Below, piece by piece: positions 29,952 through 40,448 of a stretch of 64,000 nucleotides of DNA (the first letter of the stretch is position 1; each line of letters opens with the position of its first letter). The position numbers were made by a program, and so were the translations under genes. The notes under the pieces are model-generated. The model had not been told where the DNA came from. It worked only from the letters and a program-made list of their open reading frames with translations, and made no database searches. The stretch is from Diplonema papillatum (taxonomy: Eukaryota > Euglenozoa > Diplonemea > Diplonemida > Diplonemidae). The DNA lies in the NCBI GenBank assembly GCA_030068145.1, contig JAPJBO010000114.1:62001-126000 (forward strand), in the 5' to 3' direction.

Positions 29952-31544
29952 TCAGTCGAACTTGTTCGACATCAGGTTTCTCGAACCGTCGAACCAAACA
30001 AAGATGTCATCGTTGATGTAGTGTGGGTGCAACTCTCCCGAGCACATGACATATTGCCGAGACGGTGCAGTCAGGTCGCAGTGCGGCGAACCGAATAGGT
30101 GCCCGGACTCGTGCACCATAATGATCTGCTGCCGGTTCAAGTCTCTGTTGAGGAAGCCGCTGACCTGAACGTTGATACTGCTACACGCAACACCACCTAC
30201 CAGATCCGGAGTAATAGAGATGATGTAGTCAAATCCATGATGGTTCAGGTTGGTCCCAACGTTACCTTTCCAATCAGTCGCCAGACCAAGAACAGTCTTC
30301 GCGTAGGCAGTCCCTTGTTGGCACCTATAGGACAGGGTGGTGTCAAGACTGAATCCGGGGACTGGGCTGCTCAGGTGTTGAACGTCCATCATCTGGTCGA
30401 ATCCCCGGGCGTGAGAGTCGTACGTGGAGGTGGAGGGATGGTACACTTCAGACGGACGCGTGAACACTTCTTTGATGTACGTCGACGGCTTCTTGCTGTA
30501 GCCTCCTGTGATGCCAGAAAAGTACCCATCGTCGAACAGCACAATTGGAAGCACCGCATTGCTGGCGGAGACGGTGAACGACTTTCCTGTGAACGTAGAG
30601 TCGCTGGCGGTGTTCCCTCGCGCGCTCTCGACCACCACGCGGTTGATTTCGTAGTTGCCCCTTCCGACTGCAAACCTTTTGTTCGTCGATCCATCGAGGA
30701 TGAACGTGTCAACCTTCACAGACACATCGATCGTCGCTTCTGCACCTATGCTCACGTACTTCGCCGTGAGCTGAACGTCTGCGTAATCGTTGAACCTGCT
30801 GCTCGTCAGGTACGGCGTCACCTTCACCATCCCACTTTGGCTAGCGCTGTTAGACAGCCGCATCGTGACTCTCAGGTCTTGTCCCTTCCTCGGGGGCTTC
30901 CCGTTCATGTCCGTAACGGATACTGACGTCACATCCGGGAACAGATCACAATTCTGGCTCGAAGTGCACGGGTTGGTGATCAGGCTCACCACAAACGAAC
31001 TGATCACGTCGTTGAACGAGCTGGGAACCAAGTTAGCATTGCTCGCCGACACGGACAGTGTGCTGCCCCCAAGGTTGCTGTCGGCGTACAACTGCACCTT
31101 GTATCCGGGGGCCAGCTTCAACGACGTGATGCGGTCATTCCAGCCCGAAGGCATCGAGTTGAAAGTGCCAGGGTTTGTGCAGAACTTCGCGCCCAGGTAG
31201 TTGAGGTGGTAGTAGAAGCAAACTGCTTGGTGCATGTCGTCGGTGGTGCCAACCTTCATCGAGCTGAGCTTGTTATCGAATCCAAAATCAAAAAGATCGG
31301 GGACGTCTTGGTCAAACGTCAGACTCGCACCGCCGTAGGTGATGTGTTCGTACATGGTGACCTCCGTACTTTCTGAGACGGTAATTGACGACACGCGATC
31401 GTTCCACGTCAGTCCGATCCACGACGAGTCAGCAGTGTAGCAGTTGAACGCGCCTTCGTAATCAGGATGTTCATACAAACACACTTGCGCGCCCAGGGCT
31501 TGGAGTGCGAGCGCCCCGAGGAGGAAGGCTCTGCCGGGCGCCAT
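29952..31544 (-). CDS. Secreted beta/gamma-crystallin - metzincin metallopeptidase, copy B
   Basis: 530 residues, one exon, ATG at 31544. Residues 1-19 are a signal peptide (FLLGALALQALGA). Residues 20-105 and 107-190 are two beta/gamma-crystallin domains, each with two Greek-key calcium motifs of the N/D-N/D-x-x-S/T-S type (NDRVSS, DNKLSS, NDRITS, NDVISS). After a Cys-containing linker, residues about 204-307 look like a beta-sandwich. Residues about 329-530 hold the peptidase: HESGHLFGSPH (478-488) is a full HExxHxxGxxH zinc site and YVMCSG (Met500) is a plausible Met-turn, which places it among metzincins (adamalysin/gametolysin-like; exact family uncertain). Inferred: calcium-stabilised extracellular protease, perhaps acting on cell wall, matrix or competitors. 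It is flanked by the segmental repeats described here. Confidence 0.9.
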   Translation of the reverse strand: MAPGRAFLLGALALQALGAQVCLYEHPDYEGAFNCYTADSSWIGLTWNDRVSSITVSESTEVTMYEHITYGGASLTFDQDVPDLFDFGFDNKLSSMKVGTTDDMHQAVCFYYHLNYLGAKFCTNPGTFNSMPSGWNDRITSLKLAPGYKVQLYADSNLGGSTLSVSASNANLVPSSFNDVISSFVVSLITNPCTSSQNCDLFPDVTSVSVTDMNGKPPRKGQDLRVTMRLSNSASQSGMVKVTPYLTSSRFNDYADVQLTAKYVSIGAEATIDVSVKVDTFILDGSTNKRFAVGRGNYEINRVVVESARGNTASDSTFTGKSFTVSASNAVLPIVLFDDGYFSGITGGYSKKPSTYIKEVFTRPSEVYHPSTSTYDSHARGFDQMMDVQHLSSPVPGFSLDTTLSYRCQQGTAYAKTVLGLATDWKGNVGTNLNHHGFDYIISITPDLVGGVACSSINVQVSGFLNRDLNRQQIIMVHESGHLFGSPHCDLTAPSRQYVMCSGELHPHYINDDIFVWFDGSRNLMSNKFD

Positions 31545-31924
31545 TCGATTCTTCGCGTTGAAGTGGGGAGAAAGCTGGTCAAGAGCGGCTGGGCAGGTAT
31601 TTCTTTTTTAAAGCTGTGTTTGTTTGGCTTGGGATGATCATGGTGATACTTTCTGTGAGGATTGGTTTGCCAAGAGGGCAATAAGAACGATAAGCAAAGA
31701 AGCATGCACTTGTTACGATCGGGTCAGTCGGCATGGGTCAGTCGGTCCTAAGGCAAGGTGTAATTGCTCGCCTCAAAGCTGCCACTGACGAGCTTGCTCG
31801 GACGTGCAGGATTGACGAAAGGGAATGCGTGAACATTCCGCAACCCGCGTCGGCTTGCGTACGGGAGCCCCGTGTCCACACTAGCGTGCTTCCACACTAG
31901 ACGTCGAAGCCACTGTGACTTTCC
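31545..31924. promoter_or_regulatory. 5' region of copy B
   Basis: The 5' leader (31545 to about 31640) is conserved in the inverted block of copy A, including CTTTCTCCCCACTTC before the ATG and a T-rich tract (TATTTCTTTTTT on the plus strand). In copy C only the immediate leader is similar. No TATA box could be assigned. Confidence 0.4.
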
Positions 31925-32760
31925 GTGTTGGATTAGAACTGAGCAACGTATGTGAAGCGAAGGAATCCTCATGAGAGGAGAAACAAACCAGCCAAGGCTT
32001 AAGTCAGGAAACAGCAGGTGAGCAGGTGTGGACCAGTTGAAAAGAGAGGAAGGGAGGGGTGAGGTAAAGCATGACCACAATCCGGAGTGGAGCTTGCAAT
32101 GCTCCGCCGACGTCCGCAACCGGGTAGCTATCGACAGCAGTAAGGCCACCGCGCCCCTACGGAGGTGGTGTGGTGTTCTACGGGGTAGATACCGTCCTCA
32201 TCAGAAGCATGCTGAGGTGGGTGTAGACCCACACATTGATGTGAATGAGTACTCATATCGAGGACCTCAGCTGCATGGTATCGTGGTCAACGTACGCACA
32301 GATGGAGATACCACGCATGCTCGTCGGCTGTGAGGACTGGCCGCATCTCGCGTCCTCTTCGCTTAATTTTGCCGGTGAGGTGCTGTCTGGTCGGAAAGGT
32401 GGTTTCTCCCCTGAGCGACGTAGTAGGCTCGGTGGGAAAGCCTTTTTCACTGAGCAACTTGTGATGCCACGAAGGGTTCCGGAAGGGTCCGAGTTTTTGA
32501 ATTCGTTCGAGAAAATGAATCAGGGGTGCAGTTCCGTCCCAGGAGACGCGAACAAAGGACGTGAGGCCGTTAACCACGCCTTTACACGTCTCCAACCCTG
32601 GTGCACACCCGACCAGATCCGGGGCACGATCCAGTCGAGAAGCGCACATCAGAACCAGATGTGAACACGTCTTGGCGGGAGGAAGATATGCGTTAGATGT
32701 TTAGATCGAAGATTGTCCCAGGGTGCAACGTTTGATGCTGGCATCACGTCTTCTTCGAAG
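31925..32760 (+). repeat. Segmental repeat C, copy 3
   Basis: Third copy of the block at 23895-24620, 5' of gene copy B, with an extra internal segment near 32150-32340 that includes the perfect 12-bp palindrome ATGAGTACTCAT. Its end (GTTTGATGCTGGCATCACG) recurs at 42708-42760, so part of family C is also dispersed. Confidence 0.7.
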
Positions 32761-33569
32761 GAAAAGAAGAGAAAAACTTTTTAACTCTAATAAAACAGGA
32801 AAAAAAAGAAGGAACCACCTCACAAGACACGGGTATCAGAGAGGCCCGAGATGGGATCTCCCGAGCACACCCTCGCAAACATGCGCATACCACAGTAGTA
32901 CCTGTTCACCCTCAGCACCTTCGCGATAACATAAGAGAGAGTGTAAGGGAGACGAGCTTGTGTACAGTGACCTGACCATCTCCCTGGAGGTTTCCGGTCT
33001 CGTCGCTTCCTCCTGCACCGCACTTCTACGATGGCCGCAAGTCGGAGCATGTTGCGGCAGGCGGCTCTGGCACGGTGGGTCACCGACGTCGAAATATAAT
33101 AAGGCCAATTTGCCTTTTAACGTTTATTGTGGTTTAGAGGTTCGGTGTTTTAGGGTCTTCGAATGACCATTGAGGCTGTGAGGCGGGTAGCATGCCTTTT
33201 TTCCGATCCGTACCGACAAAGCCAAAGCCATGGGTGCGCGGTCCACGTCGCGAGGTCGCTGGCATCAGCCTTGAGTGTCCTGATGGTCTTGACGTTGTCT
33301 ACAGCCATTGGACGCGGGGTGGTCGGTCGCATGACAACCGTGAAATTGGTTCAGTAACGGTAAAAGGTTCACACAGTTTGCCTTGCCAGCACCGTGCTGC
33401 CGTGCGTGTGGCTTTTTGCAGTACCGCCGAAACGTGAAGGCTCGACACGCACGTGTTGTGCTCGCCAAGAGAAGACGCGCGCACCTCCGTCCATGCGTCG
33501 CCTCGGCTGAACCCAGCTGCTGCCCCCCTCGACAGCAGAAAAACAAAAACTTGGAAAGAAAACAATTAG
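32761..33569. other. Non-homologous spacer between repeats C and D
   Basis: About 800 bp without a supported gene. AACGTTTATTGTGGTTTAGAGG (33118-33139) resembles 59071-59092, and TTTAGGGTCTTCG resembles 37606-37619, so parts are repetitive. Short frames show no domain. Confidence 0.4.
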
Positions 33570-33850
33570 CGTAAAGAGGGGAGGAAAGGCGTCCTGTGTC
33601 TCCAAACAGCAACAATGATTCACCGTCTGGCGTATAGTTCCGTTCGAGAAGGGAGAGAAAAAGAGAGAGAGAGAGAGGAATGAATCCTCTGCTCCGGCAG
33701 AGACACGACGTACTACGCCAGTGTGCTGGCCTGCGTGGCCAGTTTTACCGTCTGCCCCAGCGAATGTACTTGGTGCTGGATCCTCGCATTCCGGGAATCA
33801 GGCACAGAAGGAAGAATGATGACATAGAGAGCATTTCGGCGCAAGGCCCG
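33570..33850 (+). repeat. Segmental repeat D, copy 3
   Basis: Third copy of the block at 24660-24970; contains an expanded GA run (about 33660-33680). It leads directly into repeat E copy 2 without the insertion seen at 28.05-28.33 kb. Confidence 0.7.
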
Positions 33851-34450
33851 GACCTTGTGAGCCCCCCTCATCCCAGCCAGCCTCCCGGAATTGGCAAGCA
33901 GACGCGCCAGCGGCTGGATGACGTGACAAAATCTGCAGACGGATGTTTGACCTGGCGTGGCCCCAACTGCTGCCACGCCACTTGTGACCGCCCCACAGCT
34001 TCGGTTTCCGTGGCAACCTGAGTTTTCGTCGGTTGAGCCGTCATCCGCGCCTTAGGTTTGTCACACGCCCACACGAGTAAGATATCCTACACATACCACC
34101 GGTGATGCAGACGTATTTGCGCTCAGTAAGATCGGCAGACGCTGATGTCTGCAAATCTGCTGTCAACACTGGATCCAGGCAGGTGCAATTTGGACGGTCC
34201 ATGTTTCTGATAGCATTGTGTAACTTGGTTGTGTTGGCTTTATTTGCACGTATTGGATTCTTTTCAGTTCTTCCACACATGGTCATTCAATGTTGCATTG
34301 GGAGTGCTACATCGACGTGCCACAGTACTGCTTGCGTGCGCCACTGCCAGCATCCGAAACGCTTTCCCGAGGAACAATTAGTATTCCCCCCGCCGGGGGC
34401 TGCCCTCCTTGTCTCCGGTATTGCACCTTCACGTGAAGCGATACACTTTG
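33851..34450 (+). repeat. Segmental repeat E, copy 2
   Basis: Second copy of the block at 28330-28850, extended rightward by similarity to about 28850-29010 (CCACAGT...CGCCACTGCCAGCATCCGAAA). No supported protein. Confidence 0.6.
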
Positions 34451-35029
34451 CTGACCACACGATGCAAGGCCGTCGGTGGGTGGATCATTTTTCGAAGTGA
34501 AGACCGGCACCGTTTTTTTCACGGCAGCGCCGTTGCTGTCGCGTCTGCAAACTTACCGTACGACGCTTTTGTAGTCGACGCAGGTAGCAGAACACAAGAA
34601 GGTCCGGATGCTGGCCTGTACCTGCAAGCTGCAGTGTCTTTTGTATTGAATTGTAAAACATCTTCTCAAGCCGTTACACCAAACAATATGTGGCGATGTT
34701 CTGAATTGTATCACTCTCGTGGTTGAACGAGCATAGTAGAGAGGGACTTGTTCGCACTTACTTCGCCAGGGTTCTTAGCATCATCGAGTTCGAGAATAGT
34801 TGAGTCGCAGCTCTTGACATGCTTTTGGCTATGTTAAGTTTTCCCGACTCCCCAAATCGTGGTTTGCACAAACTCAAGAGGTCTAGTCAACTATTCCCTG
34901 CAGCATTAGCATACTTTCAGAAAAGAAAACGTTGCTAAAAATGCTCCCTGCAGGGTGTAACGGCTCAATTCATGGTGAGCGAGGGGGCAAATCCAATTAT
35001 ATAATATTTGGAATCGCGTGTAGTGCGGG
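34451..35029. other. Intergenic, no gene seen
   Basis: A/T-richer sequence separating unit B from the 3' flank of unit C. Short frames only. Nothing recognised. Confidence 0.4.
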
Positions 35030-35803
35030 ATGCAGTTTGATCCCTTCTGCTTTTTTGAAACACACACTAACATGCAGTGCTCGCGATGAGGCCGATTGCC
35101 AAAGAAGATGTGACCTCCAACCTGTGTTAGGGTTAGACCCCACTACCCCTTGTGCGCGTCTTCAGTCTCTGGTCACATCCGCAACCAGTCCGGGTACAGG
35201 GGAGAGCGCAGGTAGTCGTAAAAGGGGTCCGAACGGACCGCGATGGGTCCGGCGAGGGCAGGCTAAACCCCGAAGAATAAGCAACAAAACAGGTGGCCGG
35301 CCGAGACAGGGTTCTTTCTTCGCATGAGCACTGCACACGTGGGGAGAGGGAAGACGTTGAGGGGGCAGTGATTTAGGCTACTTCCGCGTTACGTTGGCCT
35401 GGTCAGACGTTTACTTTCCCGTCGGGTCCAGTTTATCAGGCGATACAACGTTGGGCTTAAGACTGCTCCGCATTTTAAGAAGCATAATGCTTGGCAGTTG
35501 AGGTGGGTTCCCTTGAGTTTACTTTGAAGTTGGTTCTAGTTCCGGGACCTTGGTAGAACAGGGGTTTGTGCTGAGACAGTGAAGAGAGAGAGAGAATTAT
35601 TGTTGACCTGGAAGCCAGCAGACAGAGAGCGACGTAGTCGGTCTTGTTTCATTTTGTTCATGTACTTCTGGGGGGACCCACCAAGCCGACACCCTGGTGG
35701 AAGCTGGCTTAAAGTCCGCGGGTTGTGATCGTTTGAGGTGTCGGTCATTACCCGCTGACTCTACGTAGAAGATGCTTTTTGGAGTTCCCATTATTGATAG
35801 CTT
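35030..35803 (+). repeat. 3' flank of crystallin-peptidase copy C
   Basis: Partner of 29200-29951; same order of blocks, with a small insertion at about 35358 (GAGGGGGCAGTGAT) and a shorter GA run. B and C gene ends are 5852 bp apart, which gives the period of the last duplication. Confidence 0.75.
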
Positions 35804-37393
35804 TCAGTCGAACCGGTTCGACATCAGGTTTCTCGAACCGTCGAACCAAACAAAGATTTCATCGTTGATGTAGTGTGGGTGCCTCTCTCCCGAGCACATG
35901 ACGTATTGCGAAGACGGCGCAGTCAGGTCGCAGTGCGGCGAGCCGAATAGGTGCCCGGACTCGTGCGCCAAAATGATCTGCTGCCGGTTCAAGTCTCTGT
36001 TGATGTAGCCGCTGACCTGAACGTTGATCCATCCACACGCAACACCACCTCCCTGATCCGGGGACATAGAGATGATGTAGTCAAACCCATGATGGTTCAG
36101 GTTGGTCCCAACGTTACCTTTCCAATCGGTCGCCAGACCAAGAACAGTCGTCGCGTAGGCAGTCGCTTGTTCGCAGGTTCCAGACTCGGTGTTAATACTG
36201 AGTCCGGGGACTGGGCTGCTCAGGTGTTGAACGTCCATCATCTGGTCGAATCCACGGGCGTGAGAGTCATACGTGGAGGTGGAGGGATGGTACACTTCAG
36301 ACGGGCGCGTGAACACTTCTTTGATGTACGTCGACGGCTTCTTACTGTAGCCTCCTGTGATGCCAGAAAGGTACCCAGCGTCGAACAGCACAATCGGAAG
36401 CACCGCGTTGCTGGCGGAGACGGTGAACGACTTTCCTGTGAACGTAGAGTCGCTGGCGGTGTTCCCTCGCGCGCTCTCGACCACCACGCGGTTGATTTCA
36501 TAGTTGCCCCTTCCGACTGCAAACCTTTTCTTTGTCGATCCATCGAGGATGAACGTGTCAACCTTCACAGACACATCAATCGTCGCTCCTGCACCTATGC
36601 TCACGTACTTCGCCGTGAGCTGAACGTTTGCGTAATCATTGAACCTGCTGCTCGTCAGGTACGGTGTCACCTTCACCATCCCACTTTGGCTAGCGCTGTT
36701 AGACAGCCGCATCGTGACTCTCAGGTCTTGTCCCTTCCTCGGGGGCTTCCCGTTCATGTCTGTAACGGATACTGACGTCACATCCGGAAACAGATCACAA
36801 TTCTGGCTCGAAGTGCACGGGTTGGTGATCAGGCTCACCACAAACGAACTGATCACGTCGTTGAACGAGCTGGGAACCAAGTTAGCATTGCTCGCCGACA
36901 CGGACAGTGTGCTGCCCCCAAGGTTGCTGTCGGCGTACAACTGCACCTTGTATCCGGGGGCCAGCTTCAACGACGTGATGTGATCGTTCCAGCCCGAAGG
37001 CATCGAGTTGAAAGTGCCAGGGTTTGCGCAGAACTTCGCGCCCAGGTAGTTGAGGTGGTAGTAGAAACAAACTGCTTGGTGCATGTCATCGGTGGTGCCA
37101 ACCTTCATCGAGCTGAGCTTGTTATCGAATCCGAAAATTGAAAGGTCGGGGACGTCTTGGTCAAACGTCAGACTCGCACCGCCGTAGGTGATGTGTTCGT
37201 ACACGGTGACCTCCGTACTTTCTGAGACGGTAATTGACGACACGCGATCGTTCCACGTCAGTCCGATCCACGACGAGTCAGCAGTGTAGCAGTTGAACGC
37301 GCCTTCGTAATCAGGATGTTCATACAAACACACTTGCGCGCCCAGGGCTTGGAGTGCGAGCGCCCCGAGGAGGAAGGCTCTGCCGGGCGCCAT
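35804..37393 (-). CDS. Secreted beta/gamma-crystallin - metzincin metallopeptidase, copy C
   Basis: 529 residues from the ATG at 37393 (an in-frame TTG lies directly before it). Same architecture as copy B: signal peptide, two crystallin domains with four calcium motifs, beta-sandwich region, and a peptidase with HESGHLFGSPH and YVMCSG. Differences from B are few in the crystallin half (for example DLSIFGFDNK) and cluster in the peptidase half: a loop around the Cys at about residue 405 (NTESGTCEQ here, DTTLSYRCQQ in B) and the SPDQGGGVACGWINVQ segment before the active site. All catalytic residues are kept, so it is likely functional. One exon. The 5' flank beyond the leader diverges from that of copy B. 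Confidence 0.9.
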   Translation of the reverse strand: MAPGRAFLLGALALQALGAQVCLYEHPDYEGAFNCYTADSSWIGLTWNDRVSSITVSESTEVTVYEHITYGGASLTFDQDVPDLSIFGFDNKLSSMKVGTTDDMHQAVCFYYHLNYLGAKFCANPGTFNSMPSGWNDHITSLKLAPGYKVQLYADSNLGGSTLSVSASNANLVPSSFNDVISSFVVSLITNPCTSSQNCDLFPDVTSVSVTDMNGKPPRKGQDLRVTMRLSNSASQSGMVKVTPYLTSSRFNDYANVQLTAKYVSIGAGATIDVSVKVDTFILDGSTKKRFAVGRGNYEINRVVVESARGNTASDSTFTGKSFTVSASNAVLPIVLFDAGYLSGITGGYSKKPSTYIKEVFTRPSEVYHPSTSTYDSHARGFDQMMDVQHLSSPVPGLSINTESGTCEQATAYATTVLGLATDWKGNVGTNLNHHGFDYIISMSPDQGGGVACGWINVQVSGYINRDLNRQQIILAHESGHLFGSPHCDLTAPSSQYVMCSGERHPHYINDEIFVWFDGSRNLMSNRFD

Positions 37394-39144
37394 CAAATTT
37401 TCGCGCGAAGTGGGGGGCGGATGGGATGTTATGGGATGGGATGGAGTTTCTCTTTGAAGCTGGACGGCTGATCTTGTGGATTTTGCCTCTCTTTTGTAGA
37501 TTCTGGTCGCTCGCTCACCGGTGTCGCGGAGGACTTCGCAAACAACCCGGGCACTGTTGCATTTTTAGAGTTAAAGTTCGCTTGAAATTCCGGGGTTTAG
37601 GGTCTCCGTGTGACCGTTCATGAATGGGTTCTCTTAGAGCAAGAAAGGGCTATGTGGTTACGGGTTGTATATTTAGTGCACGCTTTCGTTATGGGTTTTT
37701 GTAAAGACTCGGTGGGTGCTTACGTGACACCAGCAGGTCACGGGTTCCTCGTGCGAATATATTCGCGACGGGGCGCACGACAATCACACTAATGCAACAA
37801 ATTTGGGCAATCACCAGGGACACACTGGTAACACCTCCCGAAAGTGAGCCAAGGGCGAAGGACGTATCTGCGGCTGGCTGCGGCAGTTGCCCGGTGGCAA
37901 TTCCACACGCAAAACGCGGGAAGGGGAACGTGTTTTCCCAATTACAAATGAAGCCCCTTCCCGACCGTAGCATCCGAGGAAGGTGCAAACATGGAGGGTG
38001 CTACGGTAGCCATGCACGGGTCTTGGGCGCGTGCCTCGTGCAGGGCGGGTGCTTTGTGATCCGCCGCGAAGTTCTCTCTTGGTGCAATCCGGAGAGACCG
38101 GCGTCGAGTTTTCGGCTCACAGCCGGTTCCCTCGGGTGGCAACCCTAAGGGAGAGAGAGCGCCACATACAATCCATCTTAAAAAGGACCACACGCTAATG
38201 CAACAACAACAAATTTACACATATTCGCGACGACCGGAACGGAGGTGGCTGTTCGCTGCCTTTCGAAACCGGGCGGCACAGCCACGTCATTACAGGGTGT
38301 GGTGTGTCGTTTTTCCACGTCTCCGGCATCGGTACGAGCACTGTCGTTGGCGCTTCAGTTGTCTTCTCGAATGCTTGCACCTTCGTCACGACAGCTAAGC
38401 AGCAGTTTCTGCGGACCGGTGGCCGGAATCAGGCACCGCGGTTCCAGCTGAAATGGTGCTTCTTCAATGCCAGGCGGCTCGAGCATTTTTCGTCAGAGTG
38501 CAAGTTCACTTAGGGATCCGGGTTTTTATACAGAATGAGGTGTGGCACAGGTTGTCATCGTCGTCTTGAACAGGAAACTTGATTCGAGGGCCCACTTCGC
38601 TCGTGTTTGATGCGGACAACAACAATCTGACACGCGTGGTGCTAAGGTTTAGCGAGGCCGAATGATCACTCGCCTCCGTCGGTGCTTCCTTTTCACGTCG
38701 CAGAAATACGTATGTATGAAAGAGGTATTTTCGAAGCAAGATCGGCGTGACAAGGCTAGAGATGTGGCGTCACAAGATAAATGGGGGAGCAACATTGTAC
38801 GGCAGTGTCGCTGAGGTTCGATGTTTACTTAATTCAGCGGTCTGGTGTTGTGTTAGTGTAGTCCGGACAAATGGAAAGCAGCTACGAAAAGCAGGCGATG
38901 CCTCACGGGATTGAGAATAGGCACGGCAACAAATGTGCACCGAAGGTGTGGCCGTGGTGGGCGTGGTGGGCGTGGGGTCGTCCGGAAGCTGCTTGGTTGT
39001 CGCGTTCTTTGTTTGGACTGCGCAGAAACCAGATTTTTGGGACTGAGGATGGGTACACCTACTCGTATGTGGAATTCTCAACGCGCTGTGGAAGTGCTGT
39101 GTTCGACAGCCCCTTGTAAGTGGAAATCGGTTCGCAACTTAAAA
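37394..39144. other. Intergenic, no supported gene
   Basis: The immediate leader of copy C is followed by unrelated DNA. GTTCGCTTGAAATTCCGG (37574) recurs near 10352. The motif CTAATGCAACAA occurs at 37789-37800 and 38195-38206, each close to ATATTCGCGACG but in opposite order. Frames at 38198-38513 (plus) and 38770-39081 (minus) show no domain. Confidence 0.4.
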
Positions 39145-39445
39145 ATACTCGACGTAGCTGCTTCGACTCCGAATGGAAGGGAGGAAATATAGAGGTAAGG
39201 GGCAAATACAATACAAACACAATTTGATTTGTTCGTCGCTTACACCACCGTGTGTTGCGTTCTCACTCAGGACTTTGGCCTGTGTTGTGTTTGTGTGATT
39301 TGTCGTGTAGGGGTAGACCTGCGTGACCTCACGTTCGTTCAACACGTGGTTCGGTAGTTACAGCACTTGTGATCCCTTCTGTTCTTTGTCGGGTAGCATC
39401 GTCGAGCATTTCCTTTCAAGCTGGGGCTTATGCAAATAAGCAACG
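39145..39445 (+). repeat. Dispersed repeat F, copy 2
   Basis: Nearly full-length second copy of the family at 27530-27825 (AAATACTCGACGT ... GTTCAACACGTGGTTCGGTA ... AAGCTGGGGCTTATGCAAATA). It lies just downstream of the SNF8 gene. Confidence 0.7.
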
Positions 39446-39539
39446 TCCGTTGTCGCTAAAGAGCTGAGTATGCTGGCGCGCAGCCGCCTCTTCTTTGCGG
39501 GGACGAAGGCGCGAATCTGCATCAGGGTGCAGGTATCGC

Positions 39540-40271
39540 TCACACCTTCAAAGCGGAAGGAGACCAAACAGTTTTGTCAACATCGTCTTCCCACAAAAGG
39601 CTGTTGGACAGCAGATCATCGACGGCGAATGAGAGCCGTTCAGAGGACCACCGAAGGCGCTTGCCGAGATGGTCTCGCGTCGCGTGAGGTTTCGCGTCTT
39701 GCTCGTTGAGCAGTGCCATCACTGTCATACCGTCGAGGCTAAGCTCGACAGGCACTGACCGCACCCATCGTTCCTTGCCAATGGTAATCGGCTTGTACCC
39801 GGCGCTGAGACACTGCAACTTGTCAATGGCACAAACAACGTCGTCGCAAGAGACTTCGTCCCGCGTGTGTGCAGGCCTCTTTCGCTTGACGCGTTCAGTC
39901 AGCTCAGACAAGCGGATGAACCCGCCGTTGACGCAGCGTGTGACGAGGCACACTTCTGCTGACTGGACGGCAAGTTCGTAGTAAAAGTCGCCGATGCCCA
40001 ATGTCTTCGCCCAGAATCCCTTCCCGCTGTTTAGCGGATCCACGCCCAGCTTGCTGCACATGACGTGGAAGTGGTGCCTGAACACCGGGTCTTGTCTGAT
40101 CTTTGCGCCGTGTGTTTCCGCAAATTCTTGCAGCTTCGCTTTGAATGTTTCGAGCCTCTTCTTCAGGGCTTCCATTCTCTCCGCTGACACCGACTCCGCG
40201 AGGGCTGCGATGCTGCGATCGGTGGCTTGCTTCTTGGCGACGTAGCCCATGCCGACACCTTTGCGCCTCAT
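39540..40271 (-). CDS. SNF8: ESCRT-II subunit SNF8/VPS22 (EAP30)
   Basis: 243 residues, one exon. The start MRRKGVGMGYVAKKQ matches the conserved SNF8 N-terminus, fixing the ATG at 40271. The N-terminal helical hairpin (RMEALKKRLETFKAKLQEFAE) is followed by the family hallmark VDPLNSGKGFWAKTLGIGDFYYELAVQ (split here: VDPLNSGKGFW at about 77-87 and GIGDFYYELAVQ at about 91-102), then two winged-helix domains (VSCDDVVCAIDKLQCLSAGY; WVRSVPVELSLD; RLRWSSERLSFAVDDLL). SNF8 pairs with VPS36 and two VPS25 subunits in the endosomal complex that sorts ubiquitinated cargo into multivesicular bodies. The tail is slightly shorter than in animals. A promoter-containing partial duplicate lies at 44279-44692. 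The symbol is by homology. Confidence 0.95.
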   Translation of the reverse strand: MRRKGVGMGYVAKKQATDRSIAALAESVSAERMEALKKRLETFKAKLQEFAETHGAKIRQDPVFRHHFHVMCSKLGVDPLNSGKGFWAKTLGIGDFYYELAVQSAEVCLVTRCVNGGFIRLSELTERVKRKRPAHTRDEVSCDDVVCAIDKLQCLSAGYKPITIGKERWVRSVPVELSLDGMTVMALLNEQDAKPHATRDHLGKRLRWSSERLSFAVDDLLSNSLLWEDDVDKTVWSPSALKV

Positions 40272-40386
40272 TGTTTTCTTCTTTAAGCCCCTTCTCGACC
40301 AGCGCGCCTGTCCCCGGTTTCTGGATCTGAACTAGCAACACAATAGTACGCGCGCGCGGTAAAGACCGGCGGAGTGTGAGACAGCT

Positions 40387-40448
40387 AAAGTTCGGGGAAC
40401 AGTAAAGTTCGGGCGAAGCTAAGTTCTGGCGAAGCAAAGCTCGGGCGG
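40387..40448 (-). promoter_or_regulatory. Short tandem motif upstream of SNF8
   Basis: About 115-175 bp upstream of the SNF8 ATG the plus strand shows four imperfect repeats of AAGTTCGGGCGAAGC (AAAGTTCGGGGAACAGT, AAAGTTCGGGCGAAGCT, AAGTTCTGGCGAAGC, AAAGCTCGGGCGG). The block is conserved in the partial duplicate. Promoter function is inferred only from position. Confidence 0.35.
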
